Shown: piece after piece, positions 22,629 through 32,489 of the stretch | Numbering within the stretch: the first letter of the stretch is position 1 | Layout: every line of letters starts with the position of its first letter | Assembly: GCA_027451985.1 (NCBI GenBank) | Contig: DAIDHS010000018.1 | Coordinates: 15,026 to 51,987, forward strand | Direction: 5' to 3' | DNA: 36,962 bases | Source of the DNA: Elusimicrobiota bacterium | GTDB lineage: Bacteria; Elusimicrobiota; Elusimicrobia; UBA1565; UBA9628 | The notes under the pieces: model-generated | What the model saw: only the letters and a program-made list of their open reading frames with translations | The model's database searches: none | What the model was told of the DNA's origin: nothing | Made by a program: the position numbers and the translations under genes

Positions 22629-24613
22629 GAGAGGCTCTCCTTTGGGGGGGTGCGGCGCTCGTTCGGCGCCAAAACGGACAGATCCAGGCGCAGCGCCTCG
22701 CCCACGGACCAGGCCTGGAACGGGCAGCCCCGGGGCGTAAAAGGCGCTGAGGCGTCGGCGATTTCAGAAACGTGGCCCAAGCCCGCGTCGTCTAAGTGAC
22801 GCAAAAGCGGCGCCAGGAATTTTTGCCGCGCGCGCAGTTTGGCGTCCTTGCTGCTGTTGCGCACGCGCACCCAGGCTTCAACGAAGGCGCCCAGAAGCCA
22901 GGGCCACGCCGTGCCTTGATGGTAAGCGTTGTCGCGCTCGGAGACGCCGCCCTCGTAGTGAGGGCAATAGTCCGGCTCGCTCGGCGCCAGGGTGCGCAGG
23001 CCCAGCGGCGTCCAAAGCTCTCGCTCAACGAGGTCCGCCACGGCCTGAGCGCGCTCGCCGGAAAGCGCGGGCCAGGGAAGTCCGCCCACGGCGAAAATCT
23101 GGTTGGGGCGCACGCGGGCGTCCGCCTGGCCCGCGACGCCGCCGGCGTCGATGACGTCGTAGAGGCAGCCTTTCTCCGCGTTCCAAAATTTATCGGCGAA
23201 TGAATTTCGCGCCTTGTCGCGCAGGGCCGTCCAGGTCGGATTCTTCAATGCCGCGATGCAGAGCGCGTTAAGCCACAAGGCTTGGACCTCGACCGGCTTG
23301 CCCGCGCGCCCGGTGACCGGCTTTCCATCCACGCGCGCGTCCATCCAGGTGAGCGAGGTTTCGGACGTGCCGCAGCGCAAGAGGCCATCCTGGTCCGCGC
23401 CGATGCCGTGCAGCGAGCCCTCGGCGTAGCCGGCGACCGTCTCTTCCACCGCCTTCTCGAGCGTCGCGCGATCTTCCGCGGACAAGACGAGTCCGCCTTG
23501 GTTCGCCGCCTCGAAGAACTCGTGGATGGCCACGCACAGCCATAGGGAGGCGTCGACCGAGGAGTACTCGGGCGCGCCGCCGTCGTCCGGGAAGCGGTTG
23601 GGCGCGAGCCCCCGGTAGAGCGTCTTAGACCACTCCAGCAGGATGCGCCGGGCCTCGTCCAGGCGCCGGGTCGCGAGGCAAAGCCCGCGCAGGGAAATGA
23701 AGGTGTCGCGGCCCCAGTCGGTGAACCAGGGGTATCCCGCGATGACGGTCAGGCCTTCGCCGCGGCGCACGACGTAGGCTTCGGCGGCCTGCTTAAGCGG
23801 CGAGCCCCGCTGGCGGCGCAGACTCTCGGCGTCGCGGAGTTCCTTCCCCCAGCTGGCGGCGTCGGCGCCGGGCGGCGTCTGACTTTTTCCGTCCAGATCC
23901 GGGGTCAGAATCCAGAATGCCGGCGCGATGGACAAATCCCAGCGGAAAACTCCCGGCGAAGCCAAGTCTTCCACGCAGTCCAGGCCACGCGCTTTTTCTT
24001 CCTCGTATAGGAACTGCCTGTACCACAGGGGCGCGTGGGAGTAGGCGCCGTTGGAGAGCGCCGCGACGCCGCAGACGCCTTCGTAGGGGCGCCAGAGCAG
24101 CTCCTGCCCCCGGATTTCCGGATCGAAGCGGAAGGCGGGGTTTTCCCGGTGCAAATCGTGATATCCGCGTCCGGAAAAAAACGGCCGCAAGGCAAGGGTG
24201 ACGCCCTCGCGCGGCGTGAGCAGGCGCCAGGACACCACCGTTGCGCCCGACTCCTTGGCGATGAAGATTTCCTGGCCTATTTCCACGCCGTCTTCCAGGA
24301 CGAAGGTCCAGCGCGGCCAGGGTTTGTAGACGAAGCGCTTCAAGCGCTTCAAGCCGTCGGGTTGGACGACGTCGGGGGGATAGCGCTGGCTCGAGATGGC
24401 GCGGACCTCATCGGAGGAGCGCACCCAAGCGTCGAAGCCGTTGACTAGGACAAAGCGGTCGGCGGGGGGCTTGGCGGCCGCGATGAGGAGCCCGTGGTAG
24501 CGGCGGGTACGCAGGCCCGAGGCCGTGCCGCAGGCAAATCCCCCGCGCCCGTCGGTTTCAAGCCACTCCTGCCGGCGGAGCTTCTCCTCTTGGTACGCCC
24601 CAGAGTCGTCCAT
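22610..24613 (-). CDS. Glycogen debranching enzyme (amylo-alpha-1,6-glucosidase family)
   Basis: This 667-residue protein has the GDE N-terminal domain, with [18 protein letters not shown] and [10 protein letters not shown] (about 18-48), and a C-terminal (alpha/alpha)6 barrel with [58 protein letters not shown] and [19 protein letters not shown] are further family marks. These enzymes remove alpha-1,6-linked branch glucose during glycogen breakdown. It is the first gene of the leftward run to 16662, and GGAG lies four bases before the ATG. The 62-bp gap to the protease gene upstream holds no convincing promoter, so read-through from there cannot be excluded. The combination with zwf, pgl and gnd ties storage glucan to NADPH and pentose supply. 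Confidence 0.93.
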   Translation of the reverse strand: MDDSGAYQEEKLRRQEWLETDGRGGFACGTASGLRTRRYHGLLIAAAKPPADRFVLVNGFDAWVRSSDEVRAISSQRYPPDVVQPDGLKRLKRFVYKPWPRWTFVLEDGVEIGQEIFIAKESGATVVSWRLLTPREGVTLALRPFFSGRGYHDLHRENPAFRFDPEIRGQELLWRPYEGVCGVAALSNGAYSHAPLWYRQFLYEEEKARGLDCVEDLASPGVFRWDLSIAPAFWILTPDLDGKSQTPPGADAASWGKELRDAESLRRQRGSPLKQAAEAYVVRRGEGLTVIAGYPWFTDWGRDTFISLRGLCLATRRLDEARRILLEWSKTLYRGLAPNRFPDDGGAPEYSSVDASLWLCVAIHEFFEAANQGGLVLSAEDRATLEKAVEETVAGYAEGSLHGIGADQDGLLRCGTSETSLTWMDARVDGKPVTGRAGKPVEVQALWLNALCIAALKNPTWTALRDKARNSFADKFWNAEKGCLYDVIDAGGVAGQADARVRPNQIFAVGGLPWPALSGERAQAVADLVERELWTPLGLRTLAPSEPDYCPHYEGGVSERDNAYHQGTAWPWLLGAFVEAWVRVRNSSKDAKLRARQKFLAPLLRHLDDAGLGHVSEIADASAPFTPRGCPFQAWSVGEALRLDLSVLAPNERRTPPKESLSCKSES

Positions 24614-24675
24614 GCGCTCCAGGGATCATTGTGCAAAAGCCCGGGGCGCGGGCGCAAATGCCGCAGGGCGGACGC

Positions 24676-27384
24676 TTAGGCGTAGACCGGGGCGAAGATC
24701 GGCAGAGCCTGCGCGGCGGGCTTGCGCGGCGCGAAAGCCTCCGCGGCGCCCGGAGCGGGCTTTTTCTTGGCCGGGCCGATGTTCATGCCGTGGGCCTGGG
24801 CCGCCTCGATGAGGGTCTTCACCGCGGCCGAGCGCACCGCCGCGTCGGTTAGGCCGGCCGCAGCCGTGTAGACGACGTTTAGGGCCGTGGGGATGTCCTG
24901 GGCCGTGGCGTAGCCGTAGAGATGGGGGAAGACCAGGCTCTTGATGATCTCGGCGGCTTTTTCGGAATTCCCCAGGGCCTTGGCCAAAAGCGCGTGCCAC
25001 GCGCCCTCGTAGCCGACCACGCCCATCCAGGCCAGGCCCTGCTCGTGGACTTCGTCGTTGGCGCTGAACTGGTAGTCATTCTGAGTGGTGCGCAGGTAGG
25101 GCTGCTTGGGGTCGTCGAAGAAGTGCTGGCCGATGAGCGGGGTCTTGTCCATGTGAGTGGCGAACATGTCGCCGATGCCCTCGCTTAAGCCGCCGTCAAC
25201 GTAGGGCATGATGTTGTGCGCCGCCGGGGAGGCGGCCATGACGGAATTCAAGACCGCCGAGGCCTGCCCGGGCGCGTAGCCGGCCACGAGGTAGTGGGAG
25301 AGGTGCCCGGACTCGTGGTAGACCACGCCCGGCAGGGTTCCCGTGTTGATGCAGCCGTCGCCCGCCTGGAAGAAGTTGCGCGAGAGGTCCGACGGGTCCA
25401 TATAGGCGTTGCAGTTGTCGTTGATGTTGACGTTGATGACGAACTTGGCGTTCCAGATGCCGTCATTGACGCCGATGCCGTTGGCTTTGTTGAACTCTAC
25501 GAACTTGTAGCCCGCGATATAGGTGGCCACCTGGGCCAGCGCCAAGTCTTCCTCGGAAGCTTTTTTCTTTTTGGCGGCGCTTTCCGCTTTGTAGGCCGAC
25601 GAAGCGGCGCTGTAAATCATGTCGATGGCGCCCGTGATGGTGCGGCTCGTTAAGGAGGCCTTGCCCCGGCGCGTGAGGGCTCCGGCCGGCGGGTTGAAAA
25701 CGACGGTGGTCCCGTCCTTGCCGGCGACGAGCTTGGCCTTGACCTCGATGTTTTTGCCGTCCTGGTTGACAATGGCAAGATTCTTGGAATCGAGTCGGGC
25801 CGTGACCTCCACGGATCCGCCCGCTGGAACCTCGATCGACACGCGGCCTTGGGCGTCCGCCGCGACTTGGCGCCCGCCCGGGAGCGTCACGGTTACGAAG
25901 GGGAGGGGGATGGCGCTCAACTTCGGCGGCGAGGTCATGTCCGCGTCTTTTTTGGGCGCGCGGCCCTCAAAAACGGCCTCGGCCTGGCCTTTCTTGGATG
26001 CGCGCGCGTCGGCGCCCAAGCGCATGTCCCACAGAAAGACCTGGCCCGAGGCAATGTCCACGGCCACGAAAGGATCGACGCCCTGGACCCGGTAGATGTT
26101 GACCGCGTGCCAGCCGCCCAGAAGCTTGGGCGCTTCTTTGGAGAGCGCGCCCGTTTTTTTAGTTTTGCGCGCGAAGACGTCCATGATTTTGTTGAGCAGG
26201 CTCTCGCTGCGGGCGGGCTTCTGCAAATAGACGATCTGCCGCTCCAAAAGCTCGATGTGCGGGGCGGTCGCGGCGGCGGTCATGCGCAGGCGGCGCCAGA
26301 TGCCCAGAAGCATGTCCTCCGAGCTGACCTTTTGGACCGTGTCGACGCTTAAATTGGGGAAAAGCCGGCCGTGCACGCCCTTGATGACGGGCTTGCCGTC
26401 TTCGACTTGGACGATGAAGGTGGCGTTGCCGCCGTAGACCGGCAGGAAGGAGGCGCGCCCGCCTTCGGCCACGCTCTTGCGCTGCTGGCGGAAGGATACC
26501 GCCCACGTCGGCGCCTGGCCCTCGCCGGAGATGAGATGCACGTAGGCCGTGGCCAAATCATCGCTCTTGACGCCATATTGCGGATTCTCGTCGATCATGC
26601 GGCGCAGGGCCTGCTCGACGCTTTGCGGGCTGTCTGGATCGGCGTCGAGGGGGATGTTCGTGAACTGGTTGATGACCTCGGTGTCCGGGATGGAGAAGGC
26701 GCTGACGACGTTTAAGGCCGCGGCCGGCAGGTGGCGGATGTCCGGCACGATGGGGGGCGCATCGAGCAGGACGCCCTTGGGCAGGTGCGGGCTGGGCAGC
26801 GGCTTGATGCTGGGCGGGACGAAGGCCGCGGCGGCGAAGGCACGGGCCGGGGCGGCGCCGTCCCCCGAGTCGAAGAGGCGGCTTAAGGTGCGGGCGGAAA
26901 ACGGGGACTTTCGCGCGGCCAGGCGGCTCAAGCGCGCGAGCAGGGAGCGCGCCGGAGCCTTTCGGGCCGGCGCGGCCGTGGAGGCCGCGGCCTGCGCCTC
27001 CGCGGGGGCCGCAGCGCGCACGGCCTGGGCCGAAGTTCCGGCCTTGGCCGCCGAAATCGAAGCCGGCGCGGCGATGGTCTCAAGAGAGGCTTTCTGCGCG
27101 GCGGCCGCGGGAAGCGCCGCGGCGGCAGAGGGGGCGGCGGCTTGCCCCAGGCCGTTCGGAACGGAGAGATTCAGGTCCGGCAGAGCAGGAACCTCAAGAG
27201 AGCCGGGAAGCGCCGCGGGAAGGGCAAGGCCTCCGGCGGGCAAACCGGGCATGGAGACGCCGGAGGCGTCCGCCGCGTCCGGAGCGGAGCGTTCGATTTG
27301 GGACCACGCCGGCGCCGAGCCGGCGGCCTGGGCCGCCAAAACGAAGAATGAAAGCAGGAGGGATGAGACTTTCTTCATGTTCAT
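24676..27384 (-). CDS. Secreted zinc metalloprotease, M4/M36-like, first of two paralogues
   Basis: This 902-residue protein has a signal peptide (KKVSSLLLSFFVLAAQAAGSAPAWS). A long Ala/Pro-rich region (to about 220) is followed by a propeptide-like region with FTP/PepSY-type strands (around FIVQVEDGKPVIKGVHG and WHAVNIYRVQG). A carboxypeptidase-regulatory-like beta domain comes next (LPGGRQVAADAQGRVSIEVPAG). The catalytic domain has HESGH (His690, Glu691, His694) and GLSEGIGDMF with Glu735 as the probable third zinc ligand, the arrangement of gluzincins such as fungalysin. A Lys-rich internal stretch (about 600) is unusual. It is expected to be exported and to self-process. The ATG at 27378 would shorten it by two residues. 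Confidence 0.82.
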   Translation of the reverse strand: MNMKKVSSLLLSFFVLAAQAAGSAPAWSQIERSAPDAADASGVSMPGLPAGGLALPAALPGSLEVPALPDLNLSVPNGLGQAAAPSAAAALPAAAAQKASLETIAAPASISAAKAGTSAQAVRAAAPAEAQAAASTAAPARKAPARSLLARLSRLAARKSPFSARTLSRLFDSGDGAAPARAFAAAAFVPPSIKPLPSPHLPKGVLLDAPPIVPDIRHLPAAALNVVSAFSIPDTEVINQFTNIPLDADPDSPQSVEQALRRMIDENPQYGVKSDDLATAYVHLISGEGQAPTWAVSFRQQRKSVAEGGRASFLPVYGGNATFIVQVEDGKPVIKGVHGRLFPNLSVDTVQKVSSEDMLLGIWRRLRMTAAATAPHIELLERQIVYLQKPARSESLLNKIMDVFARKTKKTGALSKEAPKLLGGWHAVNIYRVQGVDPFVAVDIASGQVFLWDMRLGADARASKKGQAEAVFEGRAPKKDADMTSPPKLSAIPLPFVTVTLPGGRQVAADAQGRVSIEVPAGGSVEVTARLDSKNLAIVNQDGKNIEVKAKLVAGKDGTTVVFNPPAGALTRRGKASLTSRTITGAIDMIYSAASSAYKAESAAKKKKASEEDLALAQVATYIAGYKFVEFNKANGIGVNDGIWNAKFVINVNINDNCNAYMDPSDLSRNFFQAGDGCINTGTLPGVVYHESGHLSHYLVAGYAPGQASAVLNSVMAASPAAHNIMPYVDGGLSEGIGDMFATHMDKTPLIGQHFFDDPKQPYLRTTQNDYQFSANDEVHEQGLAWMGVVGYEGAWHALLAKALGNSEKAAEIIKSLVFPHLYGYATAQDIPTALNVVYTAAAGLTDAAVRSAAVKTLIEAAQAHGMNIGPAKKKPAPGAAEAFAPRKPAAQALPIFAPVYA

Positions 27385-27453
27385 GGGTCGGTTCGCTTCG
27401 CCGGAAGCCGGCTCCTTTTGTTCAGTATTTGCAAGGCTTGAAAATCCTTTTCG

Positions 27454-30063
27454 TCAGTTCGCCGCCGGCGCCCCCGGCGCGGGCAAGGTGAGGCCGTGGT
27501 CGTTCTGCGCGTGGCCGCGGATGATGTCCGCGTGCGGGATGGTTCCGTCCTGGGCCATGTCCGCGAGCATGGCGTGAGTCAGCGCCGAGGCGACGTTGCC
27601 CGGCTGGACGTAGAGCCAGGTGCGGATGAAAAGCTTGGCGGCGTATTGGAGCGCGGCGGCCTGACCCATCTCAGGGATGAGGTCCTGGTAGGTCTGCCAC
27701 GCCGTGCCCATCTGCGTCTCGCCTTGGCGGTGCGGATCGTCGTTGGGGGCGTCGGAGACGTCGTAGGGCGTCTGGTTCTCCCCGGTGCGGATGATGTTGG
27801 GGTTGGGTAGAGCCGAGGGCGGGTCGGCGCTCAGGAAGAAGCCGTTGCCGATGACGGGGGAGTTGCGGATGAACATGGAGAAAGTGTCCGCGCCCGCTTC
27901 GTTCGACTCGGAGCCGATGATGGGGTCGATGAGCCACTGGATGAAGCGGTTGGCTGCGGAGGCGGCCTCTTGGGCGCTCAGGCGGATCTGTGAGGCGACC
28001 TGGTATTGCCGGTGGCCGAACTCGTGGAGCTCGATGGAGGGCTGAGCGGTGTTCTCCGCGACCAAGGTGATGGTCCCTGCCGCGGCCCCGCGGCGGCGCA
28101 GGCCGATGCGGGCCAGGGCGCGGAAGGCGAGATTCGGCTTGGTCTTGGCGCTGGCGGCGGGCTCCTGGATGGTGCCGCGCTTCATAAGGAAGAACGCATC
28201 CACGGTCGGGTCGTAAAAGGCGTTGGCCACCATCTGCGTGCCGTTGGCGTGGATGCCGTTGCGCAGGGGCTGGAAGAAGCGCGCGTCGCCGCCCAAATTC
28301 AGGACGGACTTGAGCCACTCGATCATCTTATAAGGATAGACGTAGCCGTTGACGTCGGCGTCCAACTGCTCGTTGTCGCCGGTCGGGTTGAGGGTCAAGG
28401 TGACGGGCTGGCCGGGCGTGGCCATCATCGTGGCCACGATGGGGGCGTCCTTGGAGTCCTCGTCGAAAAGCTTGCCGTAGATGCCGTCGAGCTTGACGGT
28501 CACGCGCACGGGCTGGCCGCCGTTGACGCCCGCCGGCACGGTGAAGGAGCCCTGGGCGTCGGTGACGGCGAGCACGTGCCCATCGTCGTCGTAGACGTAG
28601 GTGTTGATGAGCGGCATGGGCTCGGTCGGGCCGTGGTCCTCGCCGTCCTGGGTCAGCGCCGTGCCGCGGGCCTGGACCTGGCCGGAAACCGTCGCCGCGG
28701 GAGTCTCGGCGACGACGCCGAAGCCGCGCCCGGGAAGGCCGCCGTAGCGCATGTCGTCCGGGTTGACCGCGTAGGCCTGGCCCGACTTCACGTCGACGAG
28801 CACGATGACGGCGTTGCCGTCCAAATCGCTGCCCTGGTAGATGTTCATGGCGTGCCACGAGCCCTGGATGAAGGTCAACTGCCGGGTTAAAAACTGGAGC
28901 GCGGGGCCCGAGCCGTCCGAGGAGGCGCCGATCTGCTGGGCCGCGATCTGCTCCATCTGATCATCGGTGTAGTTGACGGTCATGACCGAGGGGTCGATGC
29001 CGGGGACGAATCCGCCCTCGACCGCCATCAGCACGGCCTTGCCGTTCAAGACCTTGATGTGGAAGCGCAGATTGGCGCCTTCCACCGCGAGCGCGTAAGG
29101 GGATCCGCTGATGTCGGTGCCTTCTTTGACCTGGCGGAACACCGCGATGATGGAGTCGGCTTGGTTTCCCGCGCCCGGAAGCCGCACGACGCCGGTCGCG
29201 CGCATGTCCTGGCTGCTGGTGGCGCCGTATTCGGAGGGGCTCTGGTCCACCAAATCGCGCAGCGCCTGCTCGACCGAGGCCAAGTCCGAGGGATCGGCGT
29301 TCAACACGACGGGCTGGGAGCCGTCTTCGAGCGTCTGCGCGGGGGAAAGATAAAATTTGCTCAAGGAGACGGGGCCGCCCTGGCCGGAGACGGGCATAGT
29401 TTTTTTGGTGACCCGGATTCCTGGCGGCAAGGCCAGGGAGGCTTTGCGCCGGCGGCGCAGGATGCCGTAAGAGAGGGCCGAGGGCGATAAAGAGGGGGAC
29501 TTGAGCGCGGAGCCGTCGAAGAGGCTTGTCCCCAGGCCGAGCTTGCGCGCCGCGAAGCGCGCGACGCGGCCCAGAAGTCCTTTGCGCGCGGCCAAGCGGG
29601 GAGCGGCGGCGTGGGACGGGGGAGCCAGGGCGCGGCTGAGCCTTGAAGCGACCGCGGCGGCCGTTTCCGGCGTGGCCGCGACGGCGGAGGCGGGAAGGGC
29701 CGTCTGGGGCGCCGCCAGGTTTTGGACGGAAACGGCGGCGGCACGCGCGGCAGTCTGCGTGCGCGGGGCGGCGGAAAGCGAGGATGCGTCTTCCATCGCC
29801 CGGACGCCCAGCGCGGCGCCGTTTACGGGAAAGGAGAACGCCGCCTGATCGGCCGAGAGCGACGCGCCTAAATCGGAGGGAAGAACCTGCAAGGACGGCG
29901 CCAAGCCCGCCGCGTCCGCCCCGACGATGGCCGGGGCTTCGAACGACGCCGCGCCGGCGTCCTCGGCTTGGGCGCGCAGGGCCGCGGGCGAAAGCAGCTG
30001 CGGCAGCACGACGGCGAAGGATAAAAGGACGGCGGGGATCTTCCGGGCGGTTTTCTTATCCAT
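27454..30063 (-). CDS. Secreted zinc metalloprotease, M4/M36-like, second paralogue
   Basis: This 869-residue protein has the same layout as its neighbour: signal peptide (KIPAVLLSFAVVLPQLLSPAALRA), Ala-rich region, propeptide-like strands (FHIKVLNGKAVLMAVEGGF, WHAMNIYQGSD), a regulatory beta domain (YVYDDDGHVLAVTDAQGSF) and a catalytic domain with HEFGH (His680, Glu681, His684). The third ligand is probably Glu722 in SNEAGADTF, which differs from GLSEGIGD in the neighbour. It starts at an ATG with no clear ribosome-binding site; TATAGT lies 13 bases upstream on the minus strand. The two genes are 69 bases apart on one strand and look like an old tandem duplication. Substrates are unknown. 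Confidence 0.82.
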   Translation of the reverse strand: MDKKTARKIPAVLLSFAVVLPQLLSPAALRAQAEDAGAASFEAPAIVGADAAGLAPSLQVLPSDLGASLSADQAAFSFPVNGAALGVRAMEDASSLSAAPRTQTAARAAAVSVQNLAAPQTALPASAVAATPETAAAVASRLSRALAPPSHAAAPRLAARKGLLGRVARFAARKLGLGTSLFDGSALKSPSLSPSALSYGILRRRRKASLALPPGIRVTKKTMPVSGQGGPVSLSKFYLSPAQTLEDGSQPVVLNADPSDLASVEQALRDLVDQSPSEYGATSSQDMRATGVVRLPGAGNQADSIIAVFRQVKEGTDISGSPYALAVEGANLRFHIKVLNGKAVLMAVEGGFVPGIDPSVMTVNYTDDQMEQIAAQQIGASSDGSGPALQFLTRQLTFIQGSWHAMNIYQGSDLDGNAVIVLVDVKSGQAYAVNPDDMRYGGLPGRGFGVVAETPAATVSGQVQARGTALTQDGEDHGPTEPMPLINTYVYDDDGHVLAVTDAQGSFTVPAGVNGGQPVRVTVKLDGIYGKLFDEDSKDAPIVATMMATPGQPVTLTLNPTGDNEQLDADVNGYVYPYKMIEWLKSVLNLGGDARFFQPLRNGIHANGTQMVANAFYDPTVDAFFLMKRGTIQEPAASAKTKPNLAFRALARIGLRRRGAAAGTITLVAENTAQPSIELHEFGHRQYQVASQIRLSAQEAASAANRFIQWLIDPIIGSESNEAGADTFSMFIRNSPVIGNGFFLSADPPSALPNPNIIRTGENQTPYDVSDAPNDDPHRQGETQMGTAWQTYQDLIPEMGQAAALQYAAKLFIRTWLYVQPGNVASALTHAMLADMAQDGTIPHADIIRGHAQNDHGLTLPAPGAPAAN

Positions 30064-30203
30064 GGTGTCGTAACTATAAGGAATATCCGAGGTTTTTCCT
30101 TGAGACTTTAGGCCCAGCGCGTCCGGTCTTACGGCCTAGGCCCGTTTGGGACCTCGGGACCAGGGCGGGCCAACCGCGGTTTTGGTATGATGACGTCTCA
30201 GAC
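30064..30203. promoter_or_regulatory. Divergent promoter region between metalloprotease and ychF
   Basis: TGG-TATGAT (TATGAT at 30186-30191) is an extended -10 element only 12 bases before the ychF ATG, so the ychF message would be nearly leaderless, and no ribosome-binding site is seen. On the minus strand TATAGT lies 13 bases before the protease ATG. No clear -35 box is visible on either side. Confidence 0.45.
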
Positions 30204-31289
30204 ATGGAAATCGGAATCGTCGGTCTCCCCAACGTCGGCAAGTCGACCATCTTCAACGCGCTCACCTCCGGGCACGCGGCGGCCTCCAACTACCCCTTCA
30301 CCACCATCGAGCCCAACGTGGGCGCGGTGGCCATGCCCGACGCTAGGCTCGAGCGCTTGAGCGCCTTGTTCAAGCCCAAGAAGACCACGCCGGCCTTCGT
30401 GCGCTTCGTGGACATCGCGGGTCTGGTCAAGGGCGCGGCTTCGGGCGAAGGGCTGGGCAACAAATTTCTCTCCCACATCCGGGAGGTCGACGCCGTCGCC
30501 ATGATGGTGCGTCTCTTTAAGGATGCGGACGTGGTCCACACCATGGGCGCGGTCGATCCGCGGCGCGACATCGAGATCATCGAGACCGAGCTTGCGCTCG
30601 CCGACCTGGCCAGCCTGGAGAAGCAGTACGACAAGGTCTCGGGCAAAGCCAAATCTGGCGACAAAGCGGCCAAGGAATCTTTGGCGCTTCTTGAGAAGCT
30701 CAAGGCCGCGCTTTCCGAGGGCAAGCCCGCGCGTTCTCTGGGGCTGGATCCCAAGGCCATCCGCGATTTTTCCCTCCTGACCGCCAAACCCGTGCTCTTT
30801 ATCGGCAACACCGACGAATCGCCGGACGCGGCGCTGGTCGGGGCCTTCGAGGCCGCGGCCAAGGAGCGCGGCGCGCCGGCGGTGGTTCTCTGCGGCAAAA
30901 TCGAGGCCGAGATCGCGCAGCTGGCTCCCGAGGACCGCAAGGTTTTCATGGCCGAGATGGGCTTGGAGATCTCCGGCCTTGAGCGCGTCATCGTGGCGGC
31001 CTACAAGACGCTGGGTTTGCAGAGCTTCTTCACTGCGGGCGAGGACGAGGTGCGCGCCTGGACCGTGCCCGCCGGCGCCAAGGCGCCGCAGGCCGCCGGC
31101 GTCATCCACACCGACTTCGAGAAGGGCTTCATCAAGGCCGACGTCTACTCCTTCGCGGACATCGAGGCGCACCAGAAGGAATCGGTCCTGCGCGAGAAAG
31201 GCCTCATCCGCTCCGAGGGCAAGGACTACGCGATGAAGGACGGCGACGTTTGCTTCTTCAAGTTCTCCGCGCCTTCCGCGGCCAAGTGA
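30204..31289 (+). CDS. ychF: Redox-regulated ATPase YchF (Obg family)
   Basis: This 361-residue protein begins [21 protein letters not shown], a P-loop, then [12 protein letters not shown] (switch I) and [24 protein letters not shown]-like switch II. The coiled insertion ([20 protein letters not shown]) follows, then FIGNTDES in place of the usual NKxD, which is the YchF change that favours ATP over GTP. The C-terminal TGS domain has [20 protein letters not shown]. YchF binds the ribosome and influences stress responses. The frame is open far upstream, but the ATG at 30204 is where family homology begins. Its last four bases overlap the GTG of the next gene. Confidence 0.97.
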   Translation: [361 protein letters not shown]

Positions 31290-32476
31290 GCGCCGGACCG
31301 GCCATCGCCGCGCCGGCCGGGCTTTGCCGCCACTTCGGGGAGTGCGGCGGCTGCTCCCTGCAGAACCTGCCCTATCCGGAGCAGCTCGCGCGCAAAAAGG
31401 CCCGGGTCGATGCGGCCTTGGTAGCCTCCGGCCTCAAGGCCGAGGCCGTGCACCCCTCGCCGGATCTTTGGTTTTACCGGAACAAGATGGAGTTCGGCTT
31501 TAGCGACGTCTACCCGCCGCGGACGGAGGGCCCTTCCTTATATTTGGGCCTCAAGCCCAAGGGCCAGTGGCGGCGCGTGCTCGATTTAGAGGAGTGCCGC
31601 CTGCTCTCGCCCGAGGCGCCGGCACTTTTGGCCGCGGTGCGCCGTTGGGCCGAGGAGAGCCGCTTGCCCCCTTACAACAGCGTGCGCCACCAAGGGTTTC
31701 TCCGCCACTTGGTCGTGCGCGAGTCCAAAAACGGCGGGGAGCGCATGGTCCACCTCATCACCGCGCCCGGGGAGTTTCCGGCCGAGTCCTTCGTCGCGGC
31801 GGTCAAGGCGGCTTACCCGGCCTCGACGATTTTGCGCGGCGCCAACGCGAAAGTCTCCGACACGGCCTCGCCCGATTCCGTGGAGGTTCTTTGCGGGTCC
31901 GGCCGGATCATGGAGATTCTGCGGCTCGGCGGACGCGAGCTGCGCTTTCAAATTTCGCCCGCGTCTTTTTTTCAAACCAACACGCGCGGAGCCGAGGTTC
32001 TCTACGGCATCGCGCGGCACTGGGCGGAGGAGGCGGCGCCGGGGAAAATCCTGGATCTCTACTGCGGGGGAGGCGGCTTCGCCTTGTCGCTCGCGGAACT
32101 CTGCGACAAAGTCGCGGGCGTCGAGTCCAACGCCGCCGCGATCGAGGACGCCAAGCGCAACGCCGGCGACAACGGCGTCTTGAACGCCGAGTTTTACGTG
32201 GGCGCGACGGAGACTCTTTTGCCCGCTCTGCTCGACATCAAGCCCGGCGCGGCCGTGGCCGATCCGCCCCGCGCGGGCCTGCACGCCAAGGCGGCCGCCG
32301 CGCTGCGCGACTGGGGGCCGCCGCTCCTGATTTACGTGTCGTGCAATCCCGACGCGTTGGGCCGCGACTTGGCCGCACTGGCCCCGGCCTACCGCGCCGA
32401 TCGGGCCGAAATGGTGGATTTGTTCCCGCACACCGAGCACGTGGAAACCATCGTCCGTCTGCTTCGGACGGCCTGA
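31286..32476 (+). CDS. RlmD/TrmA-type RNA (uracil-C5) methyltransferase
   Basis: This 396-residue enzyme has an N-terminal iron-sulfur motif C14-X5-C20-X2-C23 (CRHFGECGGC), then NKMEFGF, SFFQTN, the SAM motif LDLYCGGGGFALSLAE, VVAD-type DPPRAGL and the catalytic YVSCNP with the Cys nucleophile; TEHVETIVRL ends it. These are the marks of the m5U methyltransferases of 23S rRNA or tRNA. The [4Fe-4S] ligands favour the RlmD/RumA side, but the TRAM domain usual in RlmD is missing, so the target is not certain. The GTG at 31286 overlaps the ychF stop as GTGA and is preferred over a TTG or ATG inside ychF. Confidence 0.9.
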   Translation: MSAGPAIAAPAGLCRHFGECGGCSLQNLPYPEQLARKKARVDAALVASGLKAEAVHPSPDLWFYRNKMEFGFSDVYPPRTEGPSLYLGLKPKGQWRRVLDLEECRLLSPEAPALLAAVRRWAEESRLPPYNSVRHQGFLRHLVVRESKNGGERMVHLITAPGEFPAESFVAAVKAAYPASTILRGANAKVSDTASPDSVEVLCGSGRIMEILRLGGRELRFQISPASFFQTNTRGAEVLYGIARHWAEEAAPGKILDLYCGGGGFALSLAELCDKVAGVESNAAAIEDAKRNAGDNGVLNAEFYVGATETLLPALLDIKPGAAVADPPRAGLHAKAAAALRDWGPPLLIYVSCNPDALGRDLAALAPAYRADRAEMVDLFPHTEHVETIVRLLRTA

Positions 32477-32489
32477 AGCCCTCGCCGGG

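Noticed and set aside
29643-30203. N-terminal extension of the ychF frame
   Set aside because: The added 187 residues are Arg/Pro/Ala-rich, lie opposite the protease start and have no YchF homology; the family sequence begins at the ATG at 30204.
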